From JANNNF01 sp040385825 (GTDB lineage: Bacteria > Pseudomonadota > Alphaproteobacteria > Rhodobacterales > Rhodobacteraceae): a stretch of 64,000 bases of DNA. A model generated the notes under the pieces. That model was given only the letters and a program-made list of their open reading frames with translations. It was not told where the DNA came from and did no database searches. The translations under genes and the position numbers were made by a program. Each line of letters opens with the position of its first letter. The stretch's first letter is position 1. Where the stretch lies: the NCBI GenBank assembly GCA_040385825.1, contig JAZKGQ010000002.1, forward strand, positions 1-64,000, given 5' to 3'. Positions 24,303 to 32,682 of the stretch are shown here, one piece after another.

Positions 24303-25877
24303 TCAGTTTCCGGCCAGATGCCGGGCAAGCAGATAGCCCGGCCCCGCCCCGGTGCCCGCACCGGGCCAGACGGCGGCCCCGGTCAGATGCAGCCCTGCGA
24401 TCGGCGTGGACCCGTCGGCATGGCCATAGGTGGGGCGGAACAGGAAGTGCTGGCTCAGATGGTGGCTGCCGCACAACTGATCGCCGCCGACAAGATTGGC
24501 GTTGTCGGCCTGCAGATCCATCGGCGTCACGATGCGCTGCCCGAGGATCTTGGCGCGGATGCCGGGGGCGTGCGCGTCCAGGATGTCCAGCGCGCGGTTG
24601 GCAAAGGGCGTCGCGGCGTCGGCCCAGTTTGTGGCGGTGATCTCGCCCTTCGCATCGCCAAGGATCGTGCCGGGGGCCATGCGGACCTGCAACCACAGGG
24701 TATGCTTTCCGGGCGGGGCGCGGGTGGGGTCAACGGCGGTGGGCTGGCCCACCACAAGGATGGGGGCGTCCGGCAAAAGCCCGGCTTGCGCCTGTTGGTA
24801 GGTCCGGGCCATCTGGTCCAGCGAGGGCGCGATATGGACATAGGCAAAGCGTTTCAGATCGTCGCCCGCCGCCCAGTCGGGCAGGCTGTCCAGCGCCAGA
24901 TGGATCATCATTGTGCCCGGCGCATGGGCAAACCGCGCCATGGCGCCATCGAATTTTGGCGTGGTCCCCCCGGTCAGCCGGGTTAATGCACTGGGTGAGG
25001 TTCCGGCGATAACCGCATTCTTTGCATGGACAATCCTGCCGTCCGCCAGTTCTATTCCCGTGGCCTTCCCTCCCCGTTGCAGGATGCGCGACACCGCTGT
25101 TCCGCATTCGACCACCCCGCGCCGTGCCCGGATCGCGGCGACCAGCGCGGTGATGATCGTATCTGCCCCGCCCCGCCCGAGCGCCATGCCGAATGCCTGG
25201 CCTGCCATGCCCTCCAGATAGGGAAACAGCCCGCCGCCCGCCACATCGGGGCCGTAGTCAAGATGCATGCCCCAGGCCCCCAGCATGGCGCGGATCTGGG
25301 GGGACTCGAAGGTTTCCGTCAGCCATTGGCGCGGGGTTTGCAGCAAGAAGCGCGCCATGTCGGCGCTGCCCGCCAGCCCCCGCTTGCGAAGTGTTTTGAA
25401 CATGAAGGAAATCAGCGGCCTTGCCCGCATCGGGCTGCCCAGAAGGCCGAAGATGGTTTCGGTGCGGTCGGGGAAATCGGCCAGCAGCAGGCCCCAGCTT
25501 GCCGCATCCGCCTTGGAAAATCCGGCGATCCGGGCGGTGGTTTCGGCCAGGTCAGTTGACACGCCGCACCAGCGGCCATCCGGGAACACGCTTGCAAACG
25601 GGTGCGACACCGGCAGCAGCGACAGACCATGCAGGCCCAGTTCGGTGCCATGTTGTTTCATGAAGGCCGATCCGGCGAACAGCGACAGGTTCATCGCCGC
25701 CCAGTCGTGGCGGAAACCGGGCAGGGTGTAGGCGCCAGACTTGACCGCGCCGCCCGGAACGCCTGCCGTTTCAAAGACGCCGACTGTCCAGCCGCGTACG
25801 GCCAGATGCAGCGCGCAGGCCAGGGTATTGTGGCCGGCCCCGATCAGGATTGCGTCGTAATCTGCCCGCATCTTCAT
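24303..25877 (-). CDS. FAD-dependent oxidoreductase, phytoene-desaturase-like (COG1233)
   Basis: This 524-residue protein has an N-terminal dinucleotide-binding fold (DAILIGAGHNTLACALHLA, about 8-26) followed by GVPGGAVKSGAYTLPGFRHD, the pattern of the COG1233/amine-oxidase-like superfamily that includes carotenoid desaturases. The C-terminal HLTGAAVWPGAGTGAGPGYL completes the FAD site. It is not next to crt genes and differs from CrtI, so a carotenoid role is unlikely. A paralogue lies at 26781 on the divergent arm. As first gene of the transporter operon it probably acts on the imported compound (inference). Confidence 0.85.
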   Translation of the reverse strand: MKMRADYDAILIGAGHNTLACALHLAVRGWTVGVFETAGVPGGAVKSGAYTLPGFRHDWAAMNLSLFAGSAFMKQHGTELGLHGLSLLPVSHPFASVFPDGRWCGVSTDLAETTARIAGFSKADAASWGLLLADFPDRTETIFGLLGSPMRARPLISFMFKTLRKRGLAGSADMARFLLQTPRQWLTETFESPQIRAMLGAWGMHLDYGPDVAGGGLFPYLEGMAGQAFGMALGRGGADTIITALVAAIRARRGVVECGTAVSRILQRGGKATGIELADGRIVHAKNAVIAGTSPSALTRLTGGTTPKFDGAMARFAHAPGTMMIHLALDSLPDWAAGDDLKRFAYVHIAPSLDQMARTYQQAQAGLLPDAPILVVGQPTAVDPTRAPPGKHTLWLQVRMAPGTILGDAKGEITATNWADAATPFANRALDILDAHAPGIRAKILGQRIVTPMDLQADNANLVGGDQLCGSHHLSQHFLFRPTYGHADGSTPIAGLHLTGAAVWPGAGTGAGPGYLLARHLAGN

Positions 25878-25882
25878 CCCCG

Positions 25883-25926
25883 TTGACTCAAGGATATTTG
25901 CAAATGCATTTAAATCTGTCTAGCAT
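25883..25926. promoter_or_regulatory. divergent face-to-face promoters over overlapping palindromes
   Basis: Three overlapping perfect palindromes, ATTTGCAAAT (25896-25905), AAATGCATTT (25902-25911) and ATTTAAAT (25908-25915), lie between the two divergent arms. Rightward: TTGCAA (25898), 17 bases, TAGCAT (25921). Leftward: TAGACA (25922-25917), 17 bases, AAATAT (25899-25894). An operator here would block both. The MarR regulator at 28365 is the obvious candidate. Promoter hexamers were matched by eye and are imperfect. Confidence 0.5.
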
Positions 25927-25985
25927 GATTCCGTAGGGATGTCACAATCATGTCGCAATGACAGCAACCACCGGGGAGATGACGG

Positions 25986-26777
25986 ATGACGGGCGCAAAT
26001 GTGCTGAACGAACTGGCAGGGATGCTGGCCGGGGGCGGGGTCGAAGTGGTGGATTGCACCGGGGTTCTGGGGCCGGACACGCCGCTGTTGAAACTGCCGC
26101 CGGATTTTGCCCGCGACACCCCGGCGATCGAGATTCACCGCATCAGCGAATATGACAGTGACGGTCCGTTCTGGGCGTGGAACTGGCTGAAGCTGGGGGA
26201 ACATTCCGGCACGCATTTCGACGCGCCGCACCACTGGATCACCGGCAAGGACTATGCCGACGGCTATACCGACACGCTGCCGGTGCAGCGGCTGGTGGCC
26301 CCGGTCAACGTGCTGGATTTTTCGCGCGAGTGCAGCGCCAACCCCGATTTCCTGCTGACCGTGCAGCATGTGCAGGATTGGGAGGCCAAGAATGGCCCGA
26401 TCAACGCGGGCGAGTGGGTGGTTCTGCGCAGCGACTGGGATCAGCGCAGCCATGACGCCGACCTGTTCCTGAACGCCAATGAAACCGGGCCGCATACGCC
26501 CGGCCCGACGGCCGAGGTGATCACCTATCTGCTGGCCAAGGGGATCGTCGGCTGGGGCAGCCAGTGCATCGGCACCGATGCCGGGCAGGCGGGCGGCATG
26601 ACGCCGCCGTTTCCGGCGCATAACCTGCTGCACAAGAACAACTGCTACGGGCTGGCCAGCCTTGCCAATCTGGACAAGCTGCCCGCCAAGGGGGCGATCC
26701 TGATTGCCGCCCCCCTGAAGATCAGGAACGGAACCGGCAGCCCGATCCGGGCGCTGGCTTTGGTGCCGCGAGGCTGA
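25986..26777 (+). CDS. cyclase-family metal-dependent hydrolase (isatin hydrolase / kynurenine formamidase-like)
   Basis: 263 residues of the PF04199 cyclase family, metal-dependent hydrolases that open cyclic or N-formyl amides. The metal motif HSGTHFDAPHHW is intact (about 76-87), and further features are DCTGVLGPDTP near the start and SQCIGTDAGQAGG. Known relatives include kynurenine formamidase and isatin hydrolase, both acting on tryptophan- or indole-derived substrates. This fits the indolepyruvate-oxidoreductase-like genes downstream, but the substrate is unproven. GGGGAG is an adequate ribosome site. First gene of the rightward arm, 3 bases before the next gene. Confidence 0.85.
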   Translation: MTGANVLNELAGMLAGGGVEVVDCTGVLGPDTPLLKLPPDFARDTPAIEIHRISEYDSDGPFWAWNWLKLGEHSGTHFDAPHHWITGKDYADGYTDTLPVQRLVAPVNVLDFSRECSANPDFLLTVQHVQDWEAKNGPINAGEWVVLRSDWDQRSHDADLFLNANETGPHTPGPTAEVITYLLAKGIVGWGSQCIGTDAGQAGGMTPPFPAHNLLHKNNCYGLASLANLDKLPAKGAILIAAPLKIRNGTGSPIRALALVPRG

Positions 26778-26780
26778 GGC

Positions 26781-28334
26781 GTGACCGATCACATCATCAT
26801 CGGGTCAGGGATCAACGGGCTGGTTGCGGCCAGCCTGTTGGCCTTGAAGGGCAAGCGCGTGATCGTGCTGGAGCGCGAGGACCGTCTGGGCGGCTGCCTC
26901 ATGTCAGACGAGCTGGCCCCCGGTTTTACCATTGATGTGATGGCGGCGACCTGGGTGTTGTTCCTGACCTCGCCTGCCGGGGCGGCGCTGATGCCGCATC
27001 TGGCCAAGCACGGGTTCGGCTATTGCCACACCTCGCAGCCGACCGCCGTGCTGCGGCCCGGCGGCGAGGCGCTGGTTCTGACCACGGACGGCGCGGCGAA
27101 CCGGGCGGCGTTCAATGCGCTGTCTGCAGGCGATGGTGACGCCCATGCCGCCGTGGTGGCGGCGATTGCGGCGGATGCGCCGTTTCTGTTTGCGTTGCTG
27201 GGCGGGGATTTGTGGTCGTGGTCCACCGCCAGACTGCTGGGGCAGCAGGTGCGCCGCCGTGGTTTGCGCGGGCTGATGGCGTGGTTTGGCGCGGCGCTGG
27301 CACCGGCGCGAGGCTGGCTGGAGCAGGATTTTGCCAGCCCGACCGTGCAGGCGCTGTTTGCGCCCTGGGTGCTGCATTGCGGGCTGACGCCCGAGTCCGC
27401 CTATTCGGCCCAGATGGGCCGGGTGATCGCCTTTGCGCTGGAGGCCGCGGGTGCCCCTGTCGTGTGCGGCGGGGCCGGGGCGGCGGTGGCTGCGTTCCGC
27501 GCGCTGATCGAGGCGAACGGCGGCGAATGCCGGACGGGCGAAGATGTGGAACGGATTCTGGTGCGGGATGGCCGGGTCAGGGGGGTAAGGCTGGCCTCGG
27601 GGTTGGAGATTGCCGCCCCGTCGGTGCTGGCGAGTGTTGCGCCGGGGCAGTTGCATGACCGCCTGCTGGCCGATGTTAACCTGCCTGACGATAAGGTGGC
27701 GGCGCAGGGGTTCCGCCATGGCCGGGGGAATTTCCAATTGCATTACGCGCTGGACGCGGTGCCGGAATGGCGGACGCCGGGGTTGGATCAGGTGGCGCTG
27801 ATCCATCTGGCGGACGGGATTGATTCCGTCTCGCGGTCTGCGAATGAGGCCGAGCGCGGGCTGCTGCCTGCGAAGCCCACGATCTGCGTGGGGCAACCGT
27901 CTGCGCTGGACGCCACGCGCTGCCCGCCCGGCAAGGCAGTGCTGTGGCTGCAAATTCCCGATGCGCCAAGGGTGATAAAGGGCGATGCCTTGGGCGTGAT
28001 CGACGGCACGGATTGGGACACGGTGCGCGAGGCCTTTGCCGACCGGATCGAGGCCATCCTTGCCCGCCATATCAAGGATTTTGACAGGCTGGTGCTGGCG
28101 CGCCGGGCCTGTTCGCCGCGCGATCTGGAACGGCTGAACGTCAATCTGGTGGGCGGTGATCCCTATGGCGGGGCGTGCAGCATCGACCAGTTCTTCCTGT
28201 GGCGGCCCTTTGCGCATTCGACCAATGGCACGGGGCTGGTGCGGGGCCTGCGGCATATCGGGGCCTCCAGCCATCCGGGGCCGGGGCTTGGCGGCGGGTC
28301 GGGCTATCTGGCGGCAAAGGGCCTAGGTGCATGA
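26781..28334 (+). CDS. second FAD-dependent oxidoreductase, phytoene-desaturase-like (COG1233)
   Basis: 517 residues with N-terminal IIIGSGINGLVAASLLALKG and REDRLGGCLMSDELAPGF, then a long substrate domain and a C-terminal HIGASSHPGPGLGGGSGYLA. It is a paralogue of the protein at 24303-25877, sharing segments such as QPSALDATRCPPGK against QPTAVDPTRAPPGK and NVNLVGGDPYGG against NANLVGGDQLCG. Two such enzymes on either side of one control region suggests a heteromeric enzyme or successive oxidations. It abuts the cyclase gene and ends in the tandem-repeat junction leading to the MarR gene. Confidence 0.85.
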   Translation: MTDHIIIGSGINGLVAASLLALKGKRVIVLEREDRLGGCLMSDELAPGFTIDVMAATWVLFLTSPAGAALMPHLAKHGFGYCHTSQPTAVLRPGGEALVLTTDGAANRAAFNALSAGDGDAHAAVVAAIAADAPFLFALLGGDLWSWSTARLLGQQVRRRGLRGLMAWFGAALAPARGWLEQDFASPTVQALFAPWVLHCGLTPESAYSAQMGRVIAFALEAAGAPVVCGGAGAAVAAFRALIEANGGECRTGEDVERILVRDGRVRGVRLASGLEIAAPSVLASVAPGQLHDRLLADVNLPDDKVAAQGFRHGRGNFQLHYALDAVPEWRTPGLDQVALIHLADGIDSVSRSANEAERGLLPAKPTICVGQPSALDATRCPPGKAVLWLQIPDAPRVIKGDALGVIDGTDWDTVREAFADRIEAILARHIKDFDRLVLARRACSPRDLERLNVNLVGGDPYGGACSIDQFFLWRPFAHSTNGTGLVRGLRHIGASSHPGPGLGGGSGYLAAKGLGA

Positions 28335-28368
28335 AAATGGTGGGTGCATGAAAATGGTGGGCGCATGA
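28327..28368 (+). repeat. tandem duplication of a start/stop junction (two MKMVGA mini-ORFs)
   Basis: The 17-base unit GTGCATGAAAATGGTGG occurs twice (28327-28343, 28344-28360), followed by a third partial GCGCATGAA. Each copy supplies ATG AAA ATG GTG GGN GCA TGA. The oxidoreductase stop (28332) overlaps mini-ORF 1 (28331-28351), which overlaps mini-ORF 2 (28348-28368), which overlaps the MarR ATG (28365), all as ATGA. Confidence 0.85.
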
Positions 28369-28838
28369 ACGACCAGTCTCCCCCCGATCTGCGGCCTTTG
28401 GGCGACATCGGGCTGTCGAATTATGCGCCCTATCTGATGAACCGGATCATGGGGCGCTATAACGCAAGCCTGCGCGAGGAAATGGCGGGGCTGGGCCTGT
28501 CCACCCCCAAGATGCGCGCGCTGGCCGTGCTGTCGGTGATCGACGGGCCACTGATCCGCGAGCTGGCGGTCTATGCGGTGGTCGAACAATCCACCCTGTC
28601 GCGCAGTCTGGACCAGTTGGAAGCCGACGGGTTGATCCGGCGCGAGGCTGATGCGGTCGACACGCGCGGCACCCGAATTTCGATCACCGACGCGGGCCGG
28701 GCGGCGTTTGACCAGCTTTGGCCGCATATGGCGGCGGCACAGGCGCGGATGTTCCGCGGCATTGCCGATGATGAACGGCGGGCCTTTGTCGGCACGCTGC
28801 AAAAGATGCTGGCCAATATCCGCAAGCACGAGTTCTAG
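28365..28838 (+). CDS. MarR-family transcriptional regulator
   Basis: 157 residues from ATG 28365 (MNDQSPPDLRPLGD); an in-frame GTG at 28344 belongs to the repeat. The winged-helix core is visible: KMRALAVLSVIDGPLIRELA, the recognition helix region VEQSTLSRSLDQLEADGLI, and the wing READAVDTRGTRISITDAGR. MarR proteins usually repress adjacent genes and are released by aromatic ligands. The palindromes at 25896-25915 between the two arms are the likely operator (inference). It is embedded in the operon it should control, which fits a feedback design. Confidence 0.9.
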   Translation: MNDQSPPDLRPLGDIGLSNYAPYLMNRIMGRYNASLREEMAGLGLSTPKMRALAVLSVIDGPLIRELAVYAVVEQSTLSRSLDQLEADGLIRREADAVDTRGTRISITDAGRAAFDQLWPHMAAAQARMFRGIADDERRAFVGTLQKMLANIRKHEF

Positions 28839-28846
28839 GGGGCAGC

Positions 28847-30988
28847 ATGGCCGAGCGTTCGTTCAAGGCAGAGGTGCAGGATTTGCGGCTGGGTGCGGGG
28901 GAAACCTTCACCGGCGAGGGGATTCTGGCCATCACCAAGGCGCTGCTGGAAAACGGGGTCGGCTATGTCGGCGGCTATCAGGGCGCGCCGATCAGCCATC
29001 TGATGGATGTGCTGGCCGATGCCGAGGAATTGCTGGCCGAACTGGGCGTGCGGTTCGAGGCGAACGCGAACGAGGCCGCAGCGGCGGCGATGCTGGCGGC
29101 AAGCGTCCATTACCCGATCCGGGGGGCGGTGACGTTCAAGGGGTCTGTCGGGGTGAATGTGGCGTCGGATGCGCTGGCGAACCTTGCGTCCTCGGGCGTG
29201 ACGGGGGGGGCCTTGATCATCGTGGGCGAGGATTACGGCGAAGGGTCCAGCATCATGCAGGAACGCAGCCACGCCTTTGCGATGAAGTCGCAGTTCTGGC
29301 TCCTGGACCCGCGCCCCAGCCTGCCCACCATCGTCAAGGCAGTGGGCGATGGTTTTGCGCTGTCCGAGGCCACGAACACCCCTGTCATGCTGATGGTGCG
29401 GATAAGGTCGTGCCATGTGACGGGCACATTCGAGGCGCGTGACAACGTGGCGCCAAAACTGTCGGTGCGCGATGCGCTGTCCGCCCCCCGGTCGGATTTC
29501 GCCCGCGTCGTGCTGCCGCCGATGTCTTATGCGCATGAGCAGGACAAGGTGAAGGTGCGTTGGCCTGCGGCGGAACGGTATATCGTGGATCACGGGCTGA
29601 ACGAGGTGTTCGGTCCTGCGGGTGCGCCCTTTGGCATCGTGGTGCAGGGCGGCATGTACAACGGGGTGATCCGGGCGCTGCAACGGCTGGGTCTGGCGGA
29701 TCTCTACGGCGAAACCTCGGTCCCGATCTATGTGCTGAACGTGACCTATCCTTTGGTGTCGTCGCAGTTTCTGGAGTTTTGCCAAGGCAAGGATCAGGTG
29801 CTGGTGATCGAGGAAGGCCAGCCCGAATTCATCGAACAGCAACTGACGACCTACCTCTACCGCGCCGGACGCCAGGTACAGCTGCATGGCAAGGGCCTGT
29901 TCCCGATGGCCGGGGAATATACGGGTCAGGTGATGCTGGACGGGATCACCGCGTTCCTGAAATCGGTGGCACCCGATATGCTGGCGGCCATTGTCCGCGC
30001 GCCCAATGCCGACAAGCCCGCCATTCCTGACCTGACGAAAACCGTGCCGATCCGCCCGCCGGGGTTTTGTACCGGCTGCCCGGAACGGCCGATCTTTTCC
30101 GCCATGAAGCTGGTGGAAAAGGAACTGGGCAAGCACCAGATTGCCGCCGACATCGGCTGTCATCTGTTCGCGTCGCTGCCACCGTTTGAAATTGGCGGGG
30201 CGACCATGGGTTACGGTCTTGGGCCAGCCGCCAACGCGGCGTTTGACGGGGGCGGCGCACGCAGGCCCATTTCGATCATCGGTGATGGCGGATTCTGGCA
30301 CAACGGGTTGTCCTCGTCCTTCACCAACATGGCGTTCAACAAATCGGACGGCGTGGCGCTGATCGTGGACAATTTCTATTCTGCGGCGACGGGCGGGCAG
30401 GATGTGATGTCAAGCCGCGCCGACAATGCCAGCAAGGCCACGAAAAACCCGATCTCTCGGGCGCTGAACGGCATTGGCATTACCTGGGTGCGGCAGGTGA
30501 ACCACACCTATGACGTGGGCCACATGCGCGACGTGCTGCGCGAAGCTTTGACGACGAAAGAGCCGGGGCCGAAGGTGATCGTGGCCTCATCCGAATGCAT
30601 GCTGAACAAGCAGCGCCGCGAAAAACCGCTGCGGGCGGCGGCGATCAGGGAAGGGCGCCGGGTCGAGGCCCCGCGTTTCGGGATTGATGAGGAGATCTGC
30701 ACCGGGGATCACGCCTGCATCCGCCTGTCGGGGTGCCCGTCCCTGAGCCTGAAAAAACTGGACGATCCGCTGCGCGATGACCCGGTGGCCGCCATCGACC
30801 AGTCCTGTGTCGGCTGTGGCAATTGTGGCGAAGTGGCCGATGCGGCCATCCTGTGCCCCAGTTTCTACCGCGCCGACGTGGTGCATAATCCGGGCCGGTT
30901 CGAGGCGTGGCGGGCCGGGCTGCGCGCCCGTGTGATCGGCTGGTTGCAGGCGCGCCGGTCGGCCAGGCGGCTGGAGTTTGCGCCATGA
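28847..30988 (+). CDS. indolepyruvate:ferredoxin-oxidoreductase-like alpha subunit (TPP enzyme, IorA type)
   Basis: 713 residues of the IorA family, which decarboxylates aryl pyruvates to aryl-acetyl-CoA with ferredoxin as acceptor. Order: pyrimidine-binding domain (GYQGAPISHLMDVL; EANANEAAAAAML), TPP-binding domain with FCTGCPERP (about 407) and GDGGFWHNG (about 478), and C-terminal ferredoxin-like clusters beginning at Cys618 (CTGDHAC, GCP) and Cys654 (CVGCGNCG). Its stop overlaps the beta-subunit start. The substrate could be indolepyruvate, phenylpyruvate or another arylpyruvate; aerobic alphaproteobacterial members are little characterised. Confidence 0.88.
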   Translation: MAERSFKAEVQDLRLGAGETFTGEGILAITKALLENGVGYVGGYQGAPISHLMDVLADAEELLAELGVRFEANANEAAAAAMLAASVHYPIRGAVTFKGSVGVNVASDALANLASSGVTGGALIIVGEDYGEGSSIMQERSHAFAMKSQFWLLDPRPSLPTIVKAVGDGFALSEATNTPVMLMVRIRSCHVTGTFEARDNVAPKLSVRDALSAPRSDFARVVLPPMSYAHEQDKVKVRWPAAERYIVDHGLNEVFGPAGAPFGIVVQGGMYNGVIRALQRLGLADLYGETSVPIYVLNVTYPLVSSQFLEFCQGKDQVLVIEEGQPEFIEQQLTTYLYRAGRQVQLHGKGLFPMAGEYTGQVMLDGITAFLKSVAPDMLAAIVRAPNADKPAIPDLTKTVPIRPPGFCTGCPERPIFSAMKLVEKELGKHQIAADIGCHLFASLPPFEIGGATMGYGLGPAANAAFDGGGARRPISIIGDGGFWHNGLSSSFTNMAFNKSDGVALIVDNFYSAATGGQDVMSSRADNASKATKNPISRALNGIGITWVRQVNHTYDVGHMRDVLREALTTKEPGPKVIVASSECMLNKQRREKPLRAAAIREGRRVEAPRFGIDEEICTGDHACIRLSGCPSLSLKKLDDPLRDDPVAAIDQSCVGCGNCGEVADAAILCPSFYRADVVHNPGRFEAWRAGLRARVIGWLQARRSARRLEFAP

Positions 30989-32523
30989 CCGTGCAGGGAC
31001 TGATCGCGCCGGGGGCACCGGTGGACGGCATTCTCAAGCTGGCGGTGCTGGCTGTGGGGGGGCAGGGCGGCGGCGTGCTGACCGGCTGGATCGAGGCGAT
31101 GGCGCGTGCCCAAGGCTATGCCGCGCAGGCAACCTCGGTGGCGGGGGTGGCGCAGCGCACCGGGGCCACGGTCTATTATCTGGAGATGTGCCCCGCCAAC
31201 GCCAAAGGCGGGGGGGAGCGTCCCCCGGTGTTCAGCCTGATGCCCGCGGCGGGCGATGTGGATGTGATGATTGCGGCGGAAATGATGGAGGCCGGCCGGT
31301 CGATCATTCGCGGCTTTGTCACGCCAGACCGCACCACCCTGATCGCCTCCACCCACCGGGCCTTGGCGGTGTCGGAAAAGATGGTGCCGGGCGACGGGAT
31401 CGCGTCATCGGCCGAGGTGATGGCGGCGGCAGAGCTTGCATCGCGCGCCTTCATCGCGGCGGATTTCGATGCGCTGGCGGTGCAGGCCGGGTCGGCGATT
31501 TCGGCCAGCCTGTTTGGCGCGCTGGCTGCAAGTGGCGCGCTGCCCTTTCCGCGCGCGGCTTTCGAGGAGGCGATCAAGGCGTCGGGCAAGGGGGTTGCGG
31601 CCAGCCTGCGTGCCTTTGCTGCGGGCCATGATGCGGCCCTGGCGGGGGTTCCGGAGGCGACGGTGGCGGCAAAGCCCGCGCTGGTGGCCAGGGGGCCTGC
31701 GCGCGCCATGGCCGATTGGGCGGCGTTGCAGGCACGCCTCGCCCGCCTGCCCTTGGCGGTGCAGGACATGGCCAGTCTCGGGTTGCGCAAGGTGGTGGAG
31801 TTTCAGGACGTGGCCTACGGCGCGCAGTATCTGGACCGGGTCGAGGCTGTGCTGGTGCAGGATACCGGCGCGCATACCCTGACGGTGGAGGCTGCGAAAT
31901 ATCTGGCCAATGCGATGGCCTATGATGATGTGATCCGGGTGGCCGATCTGAAAACCAAACCGGGCCGGCATGAAAAGGTCCGCCGCGAAATGGGGGCCGG
32001 GGACGGCAACCTGATGCAGGTGACCGAGTTCATGCATCCACGGGCCGAGGAGATTGTGGGGATGCTGCCAGCAGGCCTTGGGGCAAAGGTCCAAGCCGCG
32101 CCGAAATGGATGGCTCGCATCGACCGCTGGTTCGGCAAGGGCCGGCGCTATCGCAGCGACAGCCTGCGCGCCTATCTGGTCCTTTATGCGCTTGGCGGGC
32201 TGAAACCCTGGCGCCCCCACACGCTGCGCCATGCGCAGGAACTGGCGCATCTGGAGGCGTGGCTGGCTACGGCGCTGCGCTATCTGCCGGGGAATTATGA
32301 CCTTGCGGTCGAGGTGATCCGCTGCCGCCGTCTGGTGAAGGGCTATTCCGACACCCATGCGCGTGGCCTGTCGAAATTCGACCGGGTGCTGGCAGGGGTG
32401 GCGCTGGTGGCAGCAAGGCCCGATGCCGCCGACTGGGCAAGGCGGCTGCGCGAGGCGGCATTGCGGGATGAGGAAGGCAAGGCGCTGGACGGCGCGCTTG
32501 CAACGATCCGCAGTTTTGCCTGA
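30985..32523 (+). CDS. indolepyruvate:ferredoxin-oxidoreductase-like beta subunit with DUF6537-type C-terminus
   Basis: 512 residues from ATG 30985. The first 200 form the gamma/beta 2-oxoacid oxidoreductase domain: LAVLAVGGQGGGVLTGWIEA and TSVAGVAQRTGATVYYLEM, which bind the TPP phosphate and CoA. The remaining 300, much longer than classical IorB (about 200 in all), end in a helical region with VVEFQDVAYGAQYLDRV, typical of the long proteobacterial form. It is the last gene of the rightward arm; repeat C follows 5 bases after the stop. Confidence 0.87.
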   Translation: MTVQGLIAPGAPVDGILKLAVLAVGGQGGGVLTGWIEAMARAQGYAAQATSVAGVAQRTGATVYYLEMCPANAKGGGERPPVFSLMPAAGDVDVMIAAEMMEAGRSIIRGFVTPDRTTLIASTHRALAVSEKMVPGDGIASSAEVMAAAELASRAFIAADFDALAVQAGSAISASLFGALAASGALPFPRAAFEEAIKASGKGVAASLRAFAAGHDAALAGVPEATVAAKPALVARGPARAMADWAALQARLARLPLAVQDMASLGLRKVVEFQDVAYGAQYLDRVEAVLVQDTGAHTLTVEAAKYLANAMAYDDVIRVADLKTKPGRHEKVRREMGAGDGNLMQVTEFMHPRAEEIVGMLPAGLGAKVQAAPKWMARIDRWFGKGRRYRSDSLRAYLVLYALGGLKPWRPHTLRHAQELAHLEAWLATALRYLPGNYDLAVEVIRCRRLVKGYSDTHARGLSKFDRVLAGVALVAARPDAADWARRLREAALRDEEGKALDGALATIRSFA

Positions 32524-32528
32524 CGGCC

Positions 32529-32616
32529 ATTTCATACTGGCGACAAATATCCCCCGCGGAGCGTCCGGGGCTGGCCGCGCAAGCCTCCGGCGGGGATACT
32601 TGGGCCAAGATAAAGG
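32529..32616 (+). repeat. short 3'-end repeat, copy C (two inverted arms)
   Basis: The left arm ATTTCATACTGGCGACAAAT then ATCCCCC matches copy B. The right arm GCCTCCGGCGGGGATACTTGG is the inverted form seen in copy A. The arms can pair imperfectly (CCCCCGCGGAG with CTCCGGCGGGG), giving a terminator-like structure after the oxidoreductase operon. Nothing else is visible up to purQ. Confidence 0.7.
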
Positions 32617-32682
32617 CTGGAAGGCGCGCAGGCTTTGCGCTAGGACGCTGGCATTCTTGATCATGACCGGAGGGGAACCCCC

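Noticed and set aside
24303..28334. Carotenoid desaturase role for the two COG1233 oxidoreductases
   Set aside because: They share the FAD fold with CrtI, but no crt gene is adjacent and the context is catabolic and transport-related.
28344..28364. GTG start for the MarR gene
   Set aside because: The GTG is part of the tandem repeat unit; ATG 28365, overlapping the preceding mini-ORF stop, fits the coupling pattern better.
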